From assembly GCA_016786565.1 (NCBI GenBank), contig JAEUVY010000049.1:1-64000 (forward strand): a DNA stretch of 64,000 bases, read 5' to 3'. Each line of letters opens with the position of its first letter. Position 1 is the stretch's first letter. Shown here piece after piece: positions 17,783 to 26,510 of this stretch. A model generated the notes under the pieces. It saw only the letters and a list, made by a program, of their open reading frames with translations, did no database searches and was not told the origin of the DNA. The DNA is from Flavipsychrobacter sp. Lineage in GTDB: Bacteria > Bacteroidota > Bacteroidia > Chitinophagales > Chitinophagaceae. The translations under genes were made by a program, and so were the position numbers.

Positions 17783-17790
17783 TACATTTG
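17783..17790 (+). promoter_or_regulatory. Candidate -7 element TACATTTG for the 59-residue membrane protein
   Basis: Exact TAnnTTTG match 22 nt before ATG 17813, giving a leader of about 15 nt. It supports the short gene behind it. Confidence 0.5.
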
Positions 17791-17812
17791 ATAAAAACCA
17801 TCAGATCCCCAC

Positions 17813-17992
17813 ATGTTGTCACTATCGCTCATTTCAAGTCTGGTAATATTTGGTACGCCCATAGTGTGGTATGCTGCCAGGTGGTACCGTAACCGGCAAA
17901 ACCCTCAGGAAAGCAAAAAAGCCCGCATATCATTACTCGTCTTCTCTCTGTTGGCACTTATCTACGTTATTGCCAGCTATTACGACCTCTAA
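17813..17992 (+). CDS. Small two-helix membrane protein (59 residues)
   Basis: A short frame, ATG 17813 to TAA 17990-17992, encodes 59 residues. Two hydrophobic helices (LSLISSLVIFGTPIVWYAA and ISLLVFSLLALIYVIASYY) are joined by a basic, polar linker RWYRNRQNPQESKKAR. The positive linker would face the cytoplasm, placing both ends outside. A well-placed -7 element precedes it. It is not recognisable as a named family. It could be a small membrane regulator or a toxin-like peptide. It stands alone between the cytochrome lipoprotein and a repeat-rich gap. Confidence 0.6.
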   Translation: MLSLSLISSLVIFGTPIVWYAARWYRNRQNPQESKKARISLLVFSLLALIYVIASYYDL

Positions 17993-18276
17993 CCTCACGG
18001 TTCGGACAGTTTTTGTAAACCGCTATCAGGATTATCTCTGCAAAAGTGTAAACCTATTTCAGGACTAGACAACACCCCACAATCAGTGAAATCCACTAAT
18101 CCGTTTAATCAGTGGTTCAGACAACTCTAAATGGTGCCGCATTCAAAGTGCCGAAAGAAGTCCTTGGTAGAACATACATAGCCCTTGGTAATTTGTGCCC
18201 TTTGTGCCGCCCTTTGTGCGCTTTGTGGTGCGTCGATTCATTTTTTACACAGCCTCCGCCGCGCTCCGTGACCTCA

Positions 18277-18307
18277 CCCTCTCCCTCGGAGAGGGCCGGG
18301 GAGAGGT
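18277..18307. repeat. GC-rich palindromic repeat
   Basis: CCCTCTCC and GGAGAGGG face each other at 18277-18284 and 18288-18295, followed by CCGGGGAGAGG. A similar but weaker palindrome lies at 1522-1536 in the tatC leader, and a related element at 18770-18803. Elements of this look are scattered in many bacterial genomes. Copy number here cannot be seen from one window. Confidence 0.5.
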
Positions 18308-18451
18308 CCCTACCATACCACCAAAAACGCACTATCATAAAACTTCGTTTTGGCAGAGTTTACACTACATCGTAACTTGATGTGTCATTCCACAATTTTC
18401 AGCCTGACTTACTTATATTATTAAGGATATTAATTTTTAAGCGTTCAAGGT

Positions 18452-18517
18452 GAGAAGCAGGTGCGCAGTTTTTGAGAAGCAAGTGAGAAGCAGGTGGGAA
18501 GTTTTTGGGAAGTAAGT
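18452..18517. repeat. 33-nt tandem repeat, two copies
   Basis: 18452-18484 and 18485-18517 are two adjacent 33-nt units that differ at only a few positions; both begin GAGAAGCAGGTG and end with AAGT. A shorter degenerate continuation follows to about 18540. No open frame runs through them. Confidence 0.7.
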
Positions 18518-18965
18518 GCGCAGGTTTTGCGCAGTTTTCTACCCGCCGGCTGTCAGCTATCTATGGTGCATTTTCTATAAATCGCTGATTATCAATACTG
18601 CGGGCCATTTTCCTGGCAATTAAAACCGGGAAACGCGCAGAAAAGAAAAATTTCGCGAAATGGGAGATTTTCTCCTGCTATCATTCCTGTTCAGTTTCTC
18701 CGGGGTGCCGGTAAGGAATGGTAGTAGATAAAATAATATGTGAGACGGGAGTTGTGCGGTAAAGTCCATCCTCCCACCTCCTTCAACAGGGTCGGGGAGT
18801 GGTCTTTTTTCTGCTCCAATTGTTAAGAAAAAACCAACTAAAGCTTTGATTATTCGTTGAGTTGGTATAAATTCACCCCCCAAACGCCATCGTTATCCCG
18901 TATTTCGGGGTAGTCGATGACATATTTGTTGCGACCAAAAGTTTATTTAAGATAAATAAAAGAGT

Positions 18966-21900
18966 ATGAAAAGAGTTGTTTTCTTGTTTGTATTACTGTT
19001 AACGATCGGCTTGAATGCTTTTGCACAGGATGATAGCAAAGACAAGTCTGCGCCTGAGACCCACACGGTATCGGGTAAGGTCATGGACGAGCTGGGCAAG
19101 GGCATCCTCGGTGCCTACGTATCGGTATCGGGTGGCAATGTCGGAACGTCAACAGACGTGAACGGCGACTTCATGTTCGAAGCACCTGATGGTGCTACAA
19201 CCATCGTCATTTCGGCCAACGGCTACGCTACCATGTACATCGAAGACGAAGGACAATCGATAGAGGTGAAAATGCAGCCGCTGGCAAAAATGCTGGAAGG
19301 CCACATGACCACCGCTATGACAGGCAAGAAAGACAAGCGCGAGTCGGGCTACAACAGCACTACGCTGCATGCCGATGACCTCATTTCTGCCGGCAACCCA
19401 AGCATACTCTCTGCGCTGCAGGGCAAAGTTCCAGGTGCCAACATCACCAGCTCAACCGGCGCCTATGGCGGTTCTACACGTGTTGTCCTCCGTGGCGAGA
19501 AGTCTATCCTCAAGAACAACAACGCCCTAATCGTTGTCGATGGTATAATTACCAACAACTACGATCGTACCATCAGCAACCTGTTTGGTGCTAACCCCGC
19601 CTTCAGCGAACTGAACCAGGTTGATTTCGGCAATAGCGCCAACGACCTCAGCACAGAAGACATCGAATCTGTAACAGTACTTCCGGGTGCTGCTGCAACT
19701 GCGCTTTATGGTGCTATGGGTGCCAACGGTGCTATCATGTACACCACTAAAAAAGGAAAACATCAGGCAGCAGGTGCGCCACGCAAAATGGACATCACTG
19801 TAAAAACAACTTACTCTCAGTCTGACGTTCTTAAATATCCTTCTACCCAGAATGTATTCGGTCAGGGCAACATCTACGGTGGTGTGGCTGATGATCGCAG
19901 CGAATACCGCAGCTGGGGCTACGAAATGGACGATGCACTGCGCCCATGGGGTCAGGTGATAGATGGCAAACAACTGGTGAAGCCATACAGCAATCAGCCC
20001 AACAATATCCGCAACTTCTACAACCGTGGCATCAACGCCAACAACTACGTTGCTATAAACGGCGGTTCTGAGAAGAGCACTTACATGTTGTCGTTCAATT
20101 CTGTGAACACATCAGGCGTAGTACCAAACACTTTCTACAACAGGTACAATGTACGTTTCAACGGTTCTACACAACTCAGCCACAATCTCTACTCAGCTAT
20201 CAACATGAACTACATGAATAGCTACTCTCGCGTAGAGACTAGCGGCGACGGTCCGGGTGGTGTCATCAACAGTGTCATCAACACTCCGCGCGACATTCCA
20301 TTGTGGGAAATGTCAGACCTCGACAACAAATACTATTCTCAGCAGTACTACGATACTTCAGGTGGCGAGCGTTTCGGCAGCTTCAACGGCAGCTTCAAAA
20401 ATCCATACTGGATCGCTAAGAACTACGATAACCGCAACAAGACCGACAGGATCCTGGGCGACTGGAAAATGGGTTGGAAGAAAGCTGACTGGCATGTGTT
20501 CAACCGCTTCGGTGTAGACGCTACTTCAGACAGGTCTACTTACAACATGCCTCAGTACAACACTACAAGCATCGATCCTACATACAATGCGGCATTCAGC
20601 TCTGCAGGTGGTTACACCAAGTCAAACTACAACGGCATGCGCATGTACAACGACCTCATTGTCAACTACACGCACCAGCTGTCTAAAAACTTCGGATTCA
20701 GCGGCTTCGCGGGTCACAACCTTACCTTCCAGCGCGATGAAAGGCTGGCCGGCATCATCGATCCGCTGAACGGTGGTCTGGTGGTTCCCGGTTATTACAA
20801 CCTCGCCAACAACGCGGGTCCTGTTACAGGCTACAACAATCTGGTGAACCGCCGCACAGTGGGTGTGTTCTACAACCTCGATTTCAACTACCGCAGGGAA
20901 CTGTTCCTGAACATCGCCGGTCGCAACGACTGGTCTTCTACAATGGCTACCAACCGTCGCTCTTACTTCTATCCTACTGTTAACACCGGATGGGTCTTCA
21001 CCGAGCGCCTCAATGGTACAAGGTTCAAAGAGAAGGTGTTGAACTACGGAAAGCTCCGCATCGCGGGTAGCGGTGTAGGTAACGATGCCATCGCTTACGC
21101 CAACAACAACGCAGGTTACCTGCAGGCTCCTTTCCGTAGCGCGTACAGCTCAGTAGGTTCTCCGTTCAACGGCATCCCTACTTACCAGCTGGCAAGTGCC
21201 TTCGGTACAGGTATGCTGCGTCCTGAGCGCACACGCGAGTTCGAAGTAGGTACAGATCTTTCTTTCCTCCGCGACAGGTTGAATGCGTCTTTCACTTACT
21301 ACAGGTCTTACACTTCCGATATGATCGCTCCTGTGCCGCTGTCTAATGCAAGCGGTTATCAGTTCAACTTTATCAATGTAGGTGACGTATCTAATAATGG
21401 TATCGAGATCGCAATGAGGGGAACACCTATCTCTACACGCTGGGGATTGCGTTGGGACCTCTTCGGTACGTTCACACGCAACGTGAATACTGTTGAGACG
21501 ATCAATGCTGGTGTTGAGAACATCTCATTGGGTGGTTATCAGGGAATGCAGATCGTTGCTGCTAAAGGTCGCCCTATGGGTTCTTTCTACGCTGCTGACA
21601 TCGAGTACTGGCAGAATCCTTCCGATGGTTCATGGCACGCTGTGGTAGATCCAGCAACCGGTCTGCCAAGAGCAACAAAAGATCCGGTGTACAAAGGTTC
21701 TTACCAGCCTAAGTTCGTTGCTTCATGGGGTACCGATGTTACTTACAAAGGTCTGAAACTGCATGCGTTGTTCTTCACTAAACAAGGCAATGTGTTCTAC
21801 AGCCAGACTAAGATGAACATGGACGCGAACGGTACTTCTGAAGAAACTGTGCTCAACGGCCGCAACGCGTTCGTTTGGGAGAATTCAGTTGCTCAGGTGC

Positions 21901-22250
21901 CTAACACCAACATCTACCTGCCTAATACTACCAAGACTTCTGCTTACGAATACTATACTGCTCAGCAGAGACTGTATCCTGCACAGGGTATAGTTAATGG
22001 TAGCTACGTTCGTCTGCAGGAGCTGGCACTTTCTTACAAGATACCACAGCGCTACTACGAGCGCAGCCCGTTCGGCGCACTCGAAGCCGGTGTGTTCGGC
22101 AACAACCTGCTGCTGTGGACTGCTGCAAGCAACAAGTATGATGACCCTGAAGCAACTTCTGCAGGTGCTATGGGCAACGGACAAGGATTTAACTATTTAG
22201 CACGCCCGACCACGCGTAACTACGGTCTGTTTGTAAAAGTTAACTTCTAA
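18966..22250 (+). CDS. SusC/RagA family TonB-linked outer membrane protein
   Basis: This 1094-residue outer membrane transporter has a signal peptide (VVFLFVLLLTIGLNAFAQ) and a carboxypeptidase-like regulatory beta domain at about residues 35-105. The SusC-type plug reads LQGKVPGANITSSTGAYGG, then VVLRGEKSILKNNNALIVVDG and VTVLPGAAATALYGAMGANG. The rest is a 22-strand type barrel ending NYGLFVKVNF. With SusD it forms a lidded import pore for glycans or peptides, driven by TonB. There is no TonB-box-like sigma-interaction extension. No ECF sigma or anti-sigma gene is adjacent, so regulation is not visible here. Confidence 0.95.
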   Translation: MKRVVFLFVLLLTIGLNAFAQDDSKDKSAPETHTVSGKVMDELGKGILGAYVSVSGGNVGTSTDVNGDFMFEAPDGATTIVISANGYATMYIEDEGQSIEVKMQPLAKMLEGHMTTAMTGKKDKRESGYNSTTLHADDLISAGNPSILSALQGKVPGANITSSTGAYGGSTRVVLRGEKSILKNNNALIVVDGIITNNYDRTISNLFGANPAFSELNQVDFGNSANDLSTEDIESVTVLPGAAATALYGAMGANGAIMYTTKKGKHQAAGAPRKMDITVKTTYSQSDVLKYPSTQNVFGQGNIYGGVADDRSEYRSWGYEMDDALRPWGQVIDGKQLVKPYSNQPNNIRNFYNRGINANNYVAINGGSEKSTYMLSFNSVNTSGVVPNTFYNRYNVRFNGSTQLSHNLYSAINMNYMNSYSRVETSGDGPGGVINSVINTPRDIPLWEMSDLDNKYYSQQYYDTSGGERFGSFNGSFKNPYWIAKNYDNRNKTDRILGDWKMGWKKADWHVFNRFGVDATSDRSTYNMPQYNTTSIDPTYNAAFSSAGGYTKSNYNGMRMYNDLIVNYTHQLSKNFGFSGFAGHNLTFQRDERLAGIIDPLNGGLVVPGYYNLANNAGPVTGYNNLVNRRTVGVFYNLDFNYRRELFLNIAGRNDWSSTMATNRRSYFYPTVNTGWVFTERLNGTRFKEKVLNYGKLRIAGSGVGNDAIAYANNNAGYLQAPFRSAYSSVGSPFNGIPTYQLASAFGTGMLRPERTREFEVGTDLSFLRDRLNASFTYYRSYTSDMIAPVPLSNASGYQFNFINVGDVSNNGIEIAMRGTPISTRWGLRWDLFGTFTRNVNTVETINAGVENISLGGYQGMQIVAAKGRPMGSFYAADIEYWQNPSDGSWHAVVDPATGLPRATKDPVYKGSYQPKFVASWGTDVTYKGLKLHALFFTKQGNVFYSQTKMNMDANGTSEETVLNGRNAFVWENSVAQVPNTNIYLPNTTKTSAYEYYTAQQRLYPAQGIVNGSYVRLQELALSYKIPQRYYERSPFGALEAGVFGNNLLLWTAASNKYDDPEATSAGAMGNGQGFNYLARPTTRNYGLFVKVNF

Positions 22251-22273
22251 ACCATTATTCTAAATACTATTAT

Positions 22274-23812
22274 ATGTCTATAAATAAAAAGTTCATAATT
22301 ACTGCGGCGGTTGCGGGATTGGCATTGAGCGTTTCTTCCTGCAAGAAGTACCTTGATGTAAATACCAACCCCAATACTGCGCACCAGGCTACCGTTATCA
22401 CTATGCTGCCTGCAGCACAGTTGTATCTCGGTTCAGCAATGGGCGTTGATATGCAGATCAATGGCTCCGTTTGGTCTCAGTTCTGGACACAGACACCTGC
22501 CGGTTCTCAGTACCGTGCCCTCGATCAGTTCGATCCTAAGGCCGACTACTACAACGCCAGCTGGAAAAACCTGTACCTCAGTGCTTCAAACGCTTACCAG
22601 TTATACAACCTCGCCGATTCTCAGCACAAAGGTGCTTACAAGGCTATATCATTGCTCATGCGCGCTTACGCCTTCCAGGCACTTACAGACGCGTGGGGTG
22701 ATGTTCCTTTCAGAGAGGCACTCAGCGGTCAGTTTGGCGATGGTCACATCACTCATCCTAAATACGACTCTCAGCGTGTAGTATATCGTGGCATCCTTGC
22801 TTATATCGATTCTGCATCTGCACTCATCAACCTGAACGATGGCGCTGCTCCGGGTGCCGACGACCTCATCTACGGTGGTAACATGGCCAAGTGGCAGAAA
22901 TTTGCCAATACGCTGAAACTGCGTGTGCTGATGCGCATGTCTGGTATCGAGCCACTGTATGCTAACCCACGCATTGATACGATGTTCCTCAAAGGCACAC
23001 AGTTCATGGGGGCTGGCGATGACGCGGTTATCGCTTACGGTTCAGGTGCTACCAACAACAACCCGCTGTATGCCGAGCTTACTTCTATGCAGATGGGCGG
23101 TGTGCAGCAGATGGCAGGCAGCAAAACTGCTATCGATGAAATGAATTCAAACAACGACTACCGCTCAAAAGTATTCTTCACTACAGTACCTGGCGCAGGT
23201 CGCGTAGGTATCAAGCAGAGCGAGTATGATATCATGATCTCTTCAAGTTCTTACTCAGTACCAAGTGCTCACGTAGGTGGCAACGCTGCTTCTGCTGCAT
23301 CTGGCAAAGCTGGTGTAGTCCTCCTGTCAAGCTGGGAAAGTTACTTCCTGCAGGCTGAGGCCGTGGCTCGTGGCATCACTGCTGCCGGCGGCGATGACGC
23401 TGATCTGTTCTACAAAGGCCTCAATGCCAGCTTCTCTTACTGGAACAACGCGCTGGTTGCAGAGGGTTATCCTTCAGCATCGGCAGCATACAGTGTGTAT
23501 GTGAACGGCGATGCTACTGCATCTATCCCTGCTGCTTACTGGGGTCAGTATCCTGTTACCGGAACACCGGATGACAAGGTGCGCCACATCATCACTCAGA
23601 AGTGGTTCTCAATGTGCGGTACTCAGGGCTTCGAAGCATGGACAGAATGGCGCCGTACAGGTTACCCTACTTTCCTCATCAATCCGCGCAACAGCCGCAT
23701 TGGCACTCAGTTGCCTTCAAGGTTTGTTTACCCTGCTTCAGAGGCAGCTACAAACGCAAACTATCCCGGACTTCAGTCGGTAGCGACTCGTGTATGGTGG
23801 GATAAAAACTAA
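22274..23812 (+). CDS. SusD/RagB-like nutrient-binding outer membrane lipoprotein
   Basis: This 512-residue lipoprotein has the lipobox VSSC followed by KKYLDVNTNPNTAHQA, typical of the second SusD subfamily (SusD-like_2). A mostly helical TPR-type body follows, and the C-terminal region QKWFSMCGTQGFEAWTEWRR is a recognisable SusD feature. It sits on the SusC barrel as the substrate-binding lid. It starts 23 nt after susC and belongs to the same operon. The substrate is unknown because no glycosidase or peptidase gene is linked. Confidence 0.93.
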   Translation: MSINKKFIITAAVAGLALSVSSCKKYLDVNTNPNTAHQATVITMLPAAQLYLGSAMGVDMQINGSVWSQFWTQTPAGSQYRALDQFDPKADYYNASWKNLYLSASNAYQLYNLADSQHKGAYKAISLLMRAYAFQALTDAWGDVPFREALSGQFGDGHITHPKYDSQRVVYRGILAYIDSASALINLNDGAAPGADDLIYGGNMAKWQKFANTLKLRVLMRMSGIEPLYANPRIDTMFLKGTQFMGAGDDAVIAYGSGATNNNPLYAELTSMQMGGVQQMAGSKTAIDEMNSNNDYRSKVFFTTVPGAGRVGIKQSEYDIMISSSSYSVPSAHVGGNAASAASGKAGVVLLSSWESYFLQAEAVARGITAAGGDDADLFYKGLNASFSYWNNALVAEGYPSASAAYSVYVNGDATASIPAAYWGQYPVTGTPDDKVRHIITQKWFSMCGTQGFEAWTEWRRTGYPTFLINPRNSRIGTQLPSRFVYPASEAATNANYPGLQSVATRVWWDKN

Positions 23813-23838
23813 TCTGAAATAAATAAAACAAGAGCAGA

Positions 23839-24486
23839 ATGAAGAAGTTATTTATAGTATCAGCGATCGCCGTAGTTGCATTTGGAGCTTGTAAAAAGAC
23901 CGATGGACCGGTATCTACGCTGCACAACTATTCTAAGCCAACAATTAAGATGGCTGCCGGCGACTACTACAGTATCCCTGTGGGTGGCATGCTGCCTGAG
24001 ATAAAAGCAACTGCTTACGATTCGTTCTATAACGAAGAGTGCACTGTTGTGTACGACCAGACTAAACTGGACAACCTCGTTCCCGGTATCTACCCCGTGG
24101 TGGCTACTTCTAAGAACAAGTATGGTATGGCCGCTACCAGGACACTTTGGGTAGCTGTTACCAATATCACCGACTCCATCAACCTGGGCGGAAGCTACGC
24201 ACGTGCGGCTACCTCCGACACGGTGCAGGTTACCAAACTGGCACGTGGTTTCTACCGCACTTCCGACGTGGGCGCTAACGGTGCATCAGACACTACGCAC
24301 GTGATCTCTGCTTACTTCATCCAGACCACTCCTGTAGAACTGCTGATGCCTGCACAGAGCACTAAATTTGGTACACTGTCTGCAACCGGCGGCACCATCA
24401 ACACAGTCGCAAGCGACACCACTTTCGAATACGCAATTCAGAACAACTTCTTCACCAACGAAACAAGGGTTTTCAGGAAGTTCTGA
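23839..24486 (+). CDS. Third-gene surface lipoprotein of the SusCD operon
   Basis: This 215-residue protein has a lipoprotein signal (SAIAVVAFGAC) and all-beta sequence. Residues 30-110 look like an immunoglobulin-like module (TIKMAAGDYYSIPVGG to RTLWVAVTNITD). The rest is a beta domain ending in FTNETRVFRKF, which resembles the domain found in lipoproteins encoded after susD in many Bacteroidota. It follows susD by 26 nt and is closed by a strong terminator. It is probably a surface glycan- or peptide-binding accessory (inference). Confidence 0.7.
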   Translation: MKKLFIVSAIAVVAFGACKKTDGPVSTLHNYSKPTIKMAAGDYYSIPVGGMLPEIKATAYDSFYNEECTVVYDQTKLDNLVPGIYPVVATSKNKYGMAATRTLWVAVTNITDSINLGGSYARAATSDTVQVTKLARGFYRTSDVGANGASDTTHVISAYFIQTTPVELLMPAQSTKFGTLSATGGTINTVASDTTFEYAIQNNFFTNETRVFRKF

Positions 24487-24507
24487 TAACAGATCTCATA
24501 TTAATTA

Positions 24508-24538
24508 AACCATCCCCGTCCGCAAGACGGGGATGGTT
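24508..24538 (+). terminator. Terminator of the susCD operon
   Basis: A perfect 13-bp stem pairs 24508-24520 with 24526-24538 around a CGCAA loop, followed by GTTTAAC, 22 nt after the lipoprotein stop. Confidence 0.85.
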
Positions 24539-24596
24539 GTTTAACAGGGTTCTTGATCGCACACAAAAGAGTGGGTAGGGGATGCTGAATAATGTG

Positions 24597-24604
24597 TAAA
24601 TTTG
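24597..24604 (+). promoter_or_regulatory. Candidate -7 element TAAATTTG for the DUF2442/DUF4160 pair
   Basis: Exact TAnnTTTG match 18 nt before ATG 24623; expected leader about 12 nt. Confidence 0.55.
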
Positions 24605-24622
24605 TACTGTAATATTTAGTAT

Positions 24623-24898
24623 ATGAAAGCAAAAGAGGTTAGAGCGGTTGGGGAATACAAGATATTTGTCACTTTTGAAGACGGTACATCGGGGGTAGTG
24701 GACCTGAACGACCTTGTGCAGCATGGCATATTCCAATCGCTGAAGGTAGGCGATGCTTTCGGAAAGGTATATACCGATGGAACAGCAATTGCATGGTCTG
24801 ATGAGTTGGAGATCGATGCAGATAATATATATGCTGAGCTCAAACACGCCAACCCATCCCAATTGTTAAATACACCGCTCTATCATGCCGCAGATTAG
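24623..24898 (+). CDS. DUF2442 family protein
   Basis: This 91-residue cytoplasmic protein matches DUF2442: an opening strand pair (KAKEVRAVGEYKIFVTFEDG), TSGVVDLNDLVQHGIFQSL, and the C-terminal IAWSDELEIDADNIYAEL. The biochemical role of the family is not established. Its gene is found next to DUF4160 genes in many bacteria, and here it overlaps one by 14 nt, so the two are co-translated. The arrangement is like a toxin-antitoxin module, but that is only suggested by context. Confidence 0.85.
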   Translation: MKAKEVRAVGEYKIFVTFEDGTSGVVDLNDLVQHGIFQSLKVGDAFGKVYTDGTAIAWSDELEIDADNIYAELKHANPSQLLNTPLYHAAD

Positions 24899-25145
24899 TA
24901 TTTTCCTTGGAATCATCATCAAGATGTACTACCGCGATCATAACCCGCCTCATTTTCATGCCCAATATGGAGAACATCAGGCCTTGATAGACATCCGCAA
25001 ACTGGAGTTGTGGGGAGGCTATCTTCCTCCGCGCGTCCTGGGTTTGGTGATAGAGTGGGCAGCCATACACCAGCAGGAACTGATGGATAACTGGGAAAAG
25101 GCTTTACGTCAGGAGACGCTGTTACCTATCGCGCCACTGGTCTGA
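24885..25145 (+). CDS. DUF4160 family protein
   Basis: This 86-residue protein has the DUF4160 core: GIIIKMYYRDHNPPHFHAQY with its conserved His-rich HNPPHFHA motif, then ALIDIRKLELWGG and a C-terminal helix with WEKAL. The clustered histidines could bind metal or form an active site (inference). It starts inside the DUF2442 gene by a 14-nt overlap. The partner order and size fit the idea of a toxin-antitoxin-like module. Confidence 0.85.
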   Translation: MPQISIFLGIIIKMYYRDHNPPHFHAQYGEHQALIDIRKLELWGGYLPPRVLGLVIEWAAIHQQELMDNWEKALRQETLLPIAPLV

Positions 25146-25198
25146 GTATTCTTCCGGCGGGTGGTTCATTGGGCTGGTGCTTTCCGCAAACCAAACAT

Positions 25199-25206
25199 TA
25201 CCTTTG
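25199..25206 (+). promoter_or_regulatory. Candidate -7 element TACCTTTG for the cystathionine gamma-synthase gene
   Basis: Exact TAnnTTTG match 20 nt before ATG 25227; expected leader about 14 nt. Confidence 0.55.
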
Positions 25207-25226
25207 CATTCTCATAAAACACAGTC

Positions 25227-26381
25227 ATGGACAATAAGCAATACAAACTCGATACGAAGCTGATACACGCGGGTGTAGAACCCGATCCGACTACAGGTGC
25301 CATCATGACACCGATCTACCAGACATCTACCTATGTGCAGGCTGCACCCGGCGATCATAAAGGATATGAATACGCACGCACGCAGAACCCTACACGCACG
25401 GTTTTGCAGAACGCGCTTGCCGCTATTGAGAACGGTAAGTATGGTCTGTGCTTTGGTAGCGGTATGGCTGCTACTGATGCTGTCATAAAGCTGTTGCAGC
25501 CCGGCGACGAGGTGATCGTTTCAAACGACCTGTATGGCGGCACCTACCGCATCATGACCAAGGTATTTGCCAACTACGGAATCAAGTTTCATTTCATAGG
25601 CATGCACAATGCGCAGGATATCAACGCGCACATCAATGCCAACACGAAGATGATATGGATTGAGACGCCTACCAACCCTATGCTGAATGTGATAGACATA
25701 GCAGCATGTGCCGAAATAGCTAAGAAGAACAACCTGTTGCTGGTGTGCGACAACACATTCGCGTCCCCATACCTGCAGACTCCGCTCGATCTGGGTGCTG
25801 ATATAGTGCTGCACTCTGCTACCAAGTACCTGGGTGGTCACTCTGATGTGGTACACGGTGCATTGGTGATGAACGACAGCTCGCTGGAAGAGCGCCTGCG
25901 CTTCATCCAGAACAGCTGTGGCGCTGTGCCTGGTCCGCACGACTGCTGGCTGGTGCTGCGTGGCATCAAGACACTGCACGTGCGCATGCAGCGTCACTGC
26001 GAGAACGGAGCAGCCGTTGCTGAGTTCCTGAGGTCGCACCCTAAAGTGGGAAAGGTCATCTGGACCGGCTTCCCCGATCATCCGAACCACGATGTGGCTA
26101 AGAAGCAGATGCGTGGCTTTGGCGGCATGATCTCCTTCACCCTCAAGAATGACAGCATTGATGCTGCCATGGAAGTGCTGAAGAAGACCAAGCTGTTCTC
26201 TCTGGCAGAGTCGTTGGGCGGTGTGGAATCGCTCATTGGTCACCCTGCTACCATGACACACGCGTCCATTCCGCGCGAAGAGCGCATTAAGAATGGTCTG
26301 GTTGACTCCCTCATCCGCCTCAGCGTAGGTATCGAAGACATCAACGACCTCAAAGACGATCTGGCACAGGCTATAGGATAA
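25227..26381 (+). CDS. metB: Trans-sulfuration PLP enzyme (cystathionine gamma-synthase type)
   Basis: This 384-residue Cys/Met metabolism enzyme has YEYARTQNPTRTVLQNALA and CFGSGMAATDAVI at the N-terminal side. ETPTNPMLNVIDI follows, and the PLP lysine is in HSATKYLGGHSDVVHG. The C-terminal domain reads SLGGVESLIGHPATMTH and RLSVGIEDINDL. The family joins cysteine to an activated homoserine or cleaves cystathionine. The exact reaction (MetB, MetC-type or gamma-lyase) cannot be fixed from sequence alone, and the symbol is a best guess. It is monocistronic, with its own promoter and terminator. Confidence 0.85.
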   Translation: MDNKQYKLDTKLIHAGVEPDPTTGAIMTPIYQTSTYVQAAPGDHKGYEYARTQNPTRTVLQNALAAIENGKYGLCFGSGMAATDAVIKLLQPGDEVIVSNDLYGGTYRIMTKVFANYGIKFHFIGMHNAQDINAHINANTKMIWIETPTNPMLNVIDIAACAEIAKKNNLLLVCDNTFASPYLQTPLDLGADIVLHSATKYLGGHSDVVHGALVMNDSSLEERLRFIQNSCGAVPGPHDCWLVLRGIKTLHVRMQRHCENGAAVAEFLRSHPKVGKVIWTGFPDHPNHDVAKKQMRGFGGMISFTLKNDSIDAAMEVLKKTKLFSLAESLGGVESLIGHPATMTHASIPREERIKNGLVDSLIRLSVGIEDINDLKDDLAQAIG

Positions 26382-26401
26382 TCTCGGTTGAAGTATATTG
26401 G

Positions 26402-26432
26402 AACGGGGCGCAGCTACTGTGCCCCGTTTTTT
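26402..26432 (+). terminator. Terminator after the trans-sulfuration gene
   Basis: An 8-bp stem pairs AACGGGGC (26402-26409) with GCCCCGTT (26421-26428) and runs directly into six T residues. Confidence 0.85.
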
Positions 26433-26465
26433 AGTCACCGGGTGGTTGCGGTACAGGCATAAAAA

Positions 26466-26490
26466 AACTCCCCGCCATTAGCAGGGAGTT
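26466..26490 (-). terminator. Terminator of the nuclease-like gene
   Basis: A 7-bp stem pairs 26466-26472 with 26484-26490; on the minus strand it is followed by a run of T. It lies 20 nt beyond the stop of the gene on the right. Confidence 0.8.
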
Positions 26491-26510
26491 CAGTATAGGA
26501 ATGAAGTGTA

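Larger units (their letters stand above)
17993..18965. other. Gene-free interval crowded with small repeats
   Basis: About 970 bp without a convincing gene. From left to right it holds a run of AATCAGTG/ATCCACT/ATCCGTT/AATCAGTGG units (18081-18115), four copies of TTTGTG-C units (18192-18230), a GC-rich palindrome (18277-18307), two 33-nt tandem repeats plus a degenerate third (18452-18540), and a second GC-rich element (18770-18803). The short frames here translate into the low-complexity peptides typical of such repeats. The last 40 nt contain a near-consensus -7 element (CATATTTG, 18919-18926) that may serve susC. Confidence 0.6.

Noticed and set aside
18117..18338. 73-residue minus-strand frame in the susC gap
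   Set aside because: It contains the translated GC-rich palindrome and low-complexity runs, with no promoter or homologous look.
18452..18540. CRISPR-like array
   Set aside because: Units are adjacent with no spacers between them and there are no cas genes; it is a plain tandem repeat.
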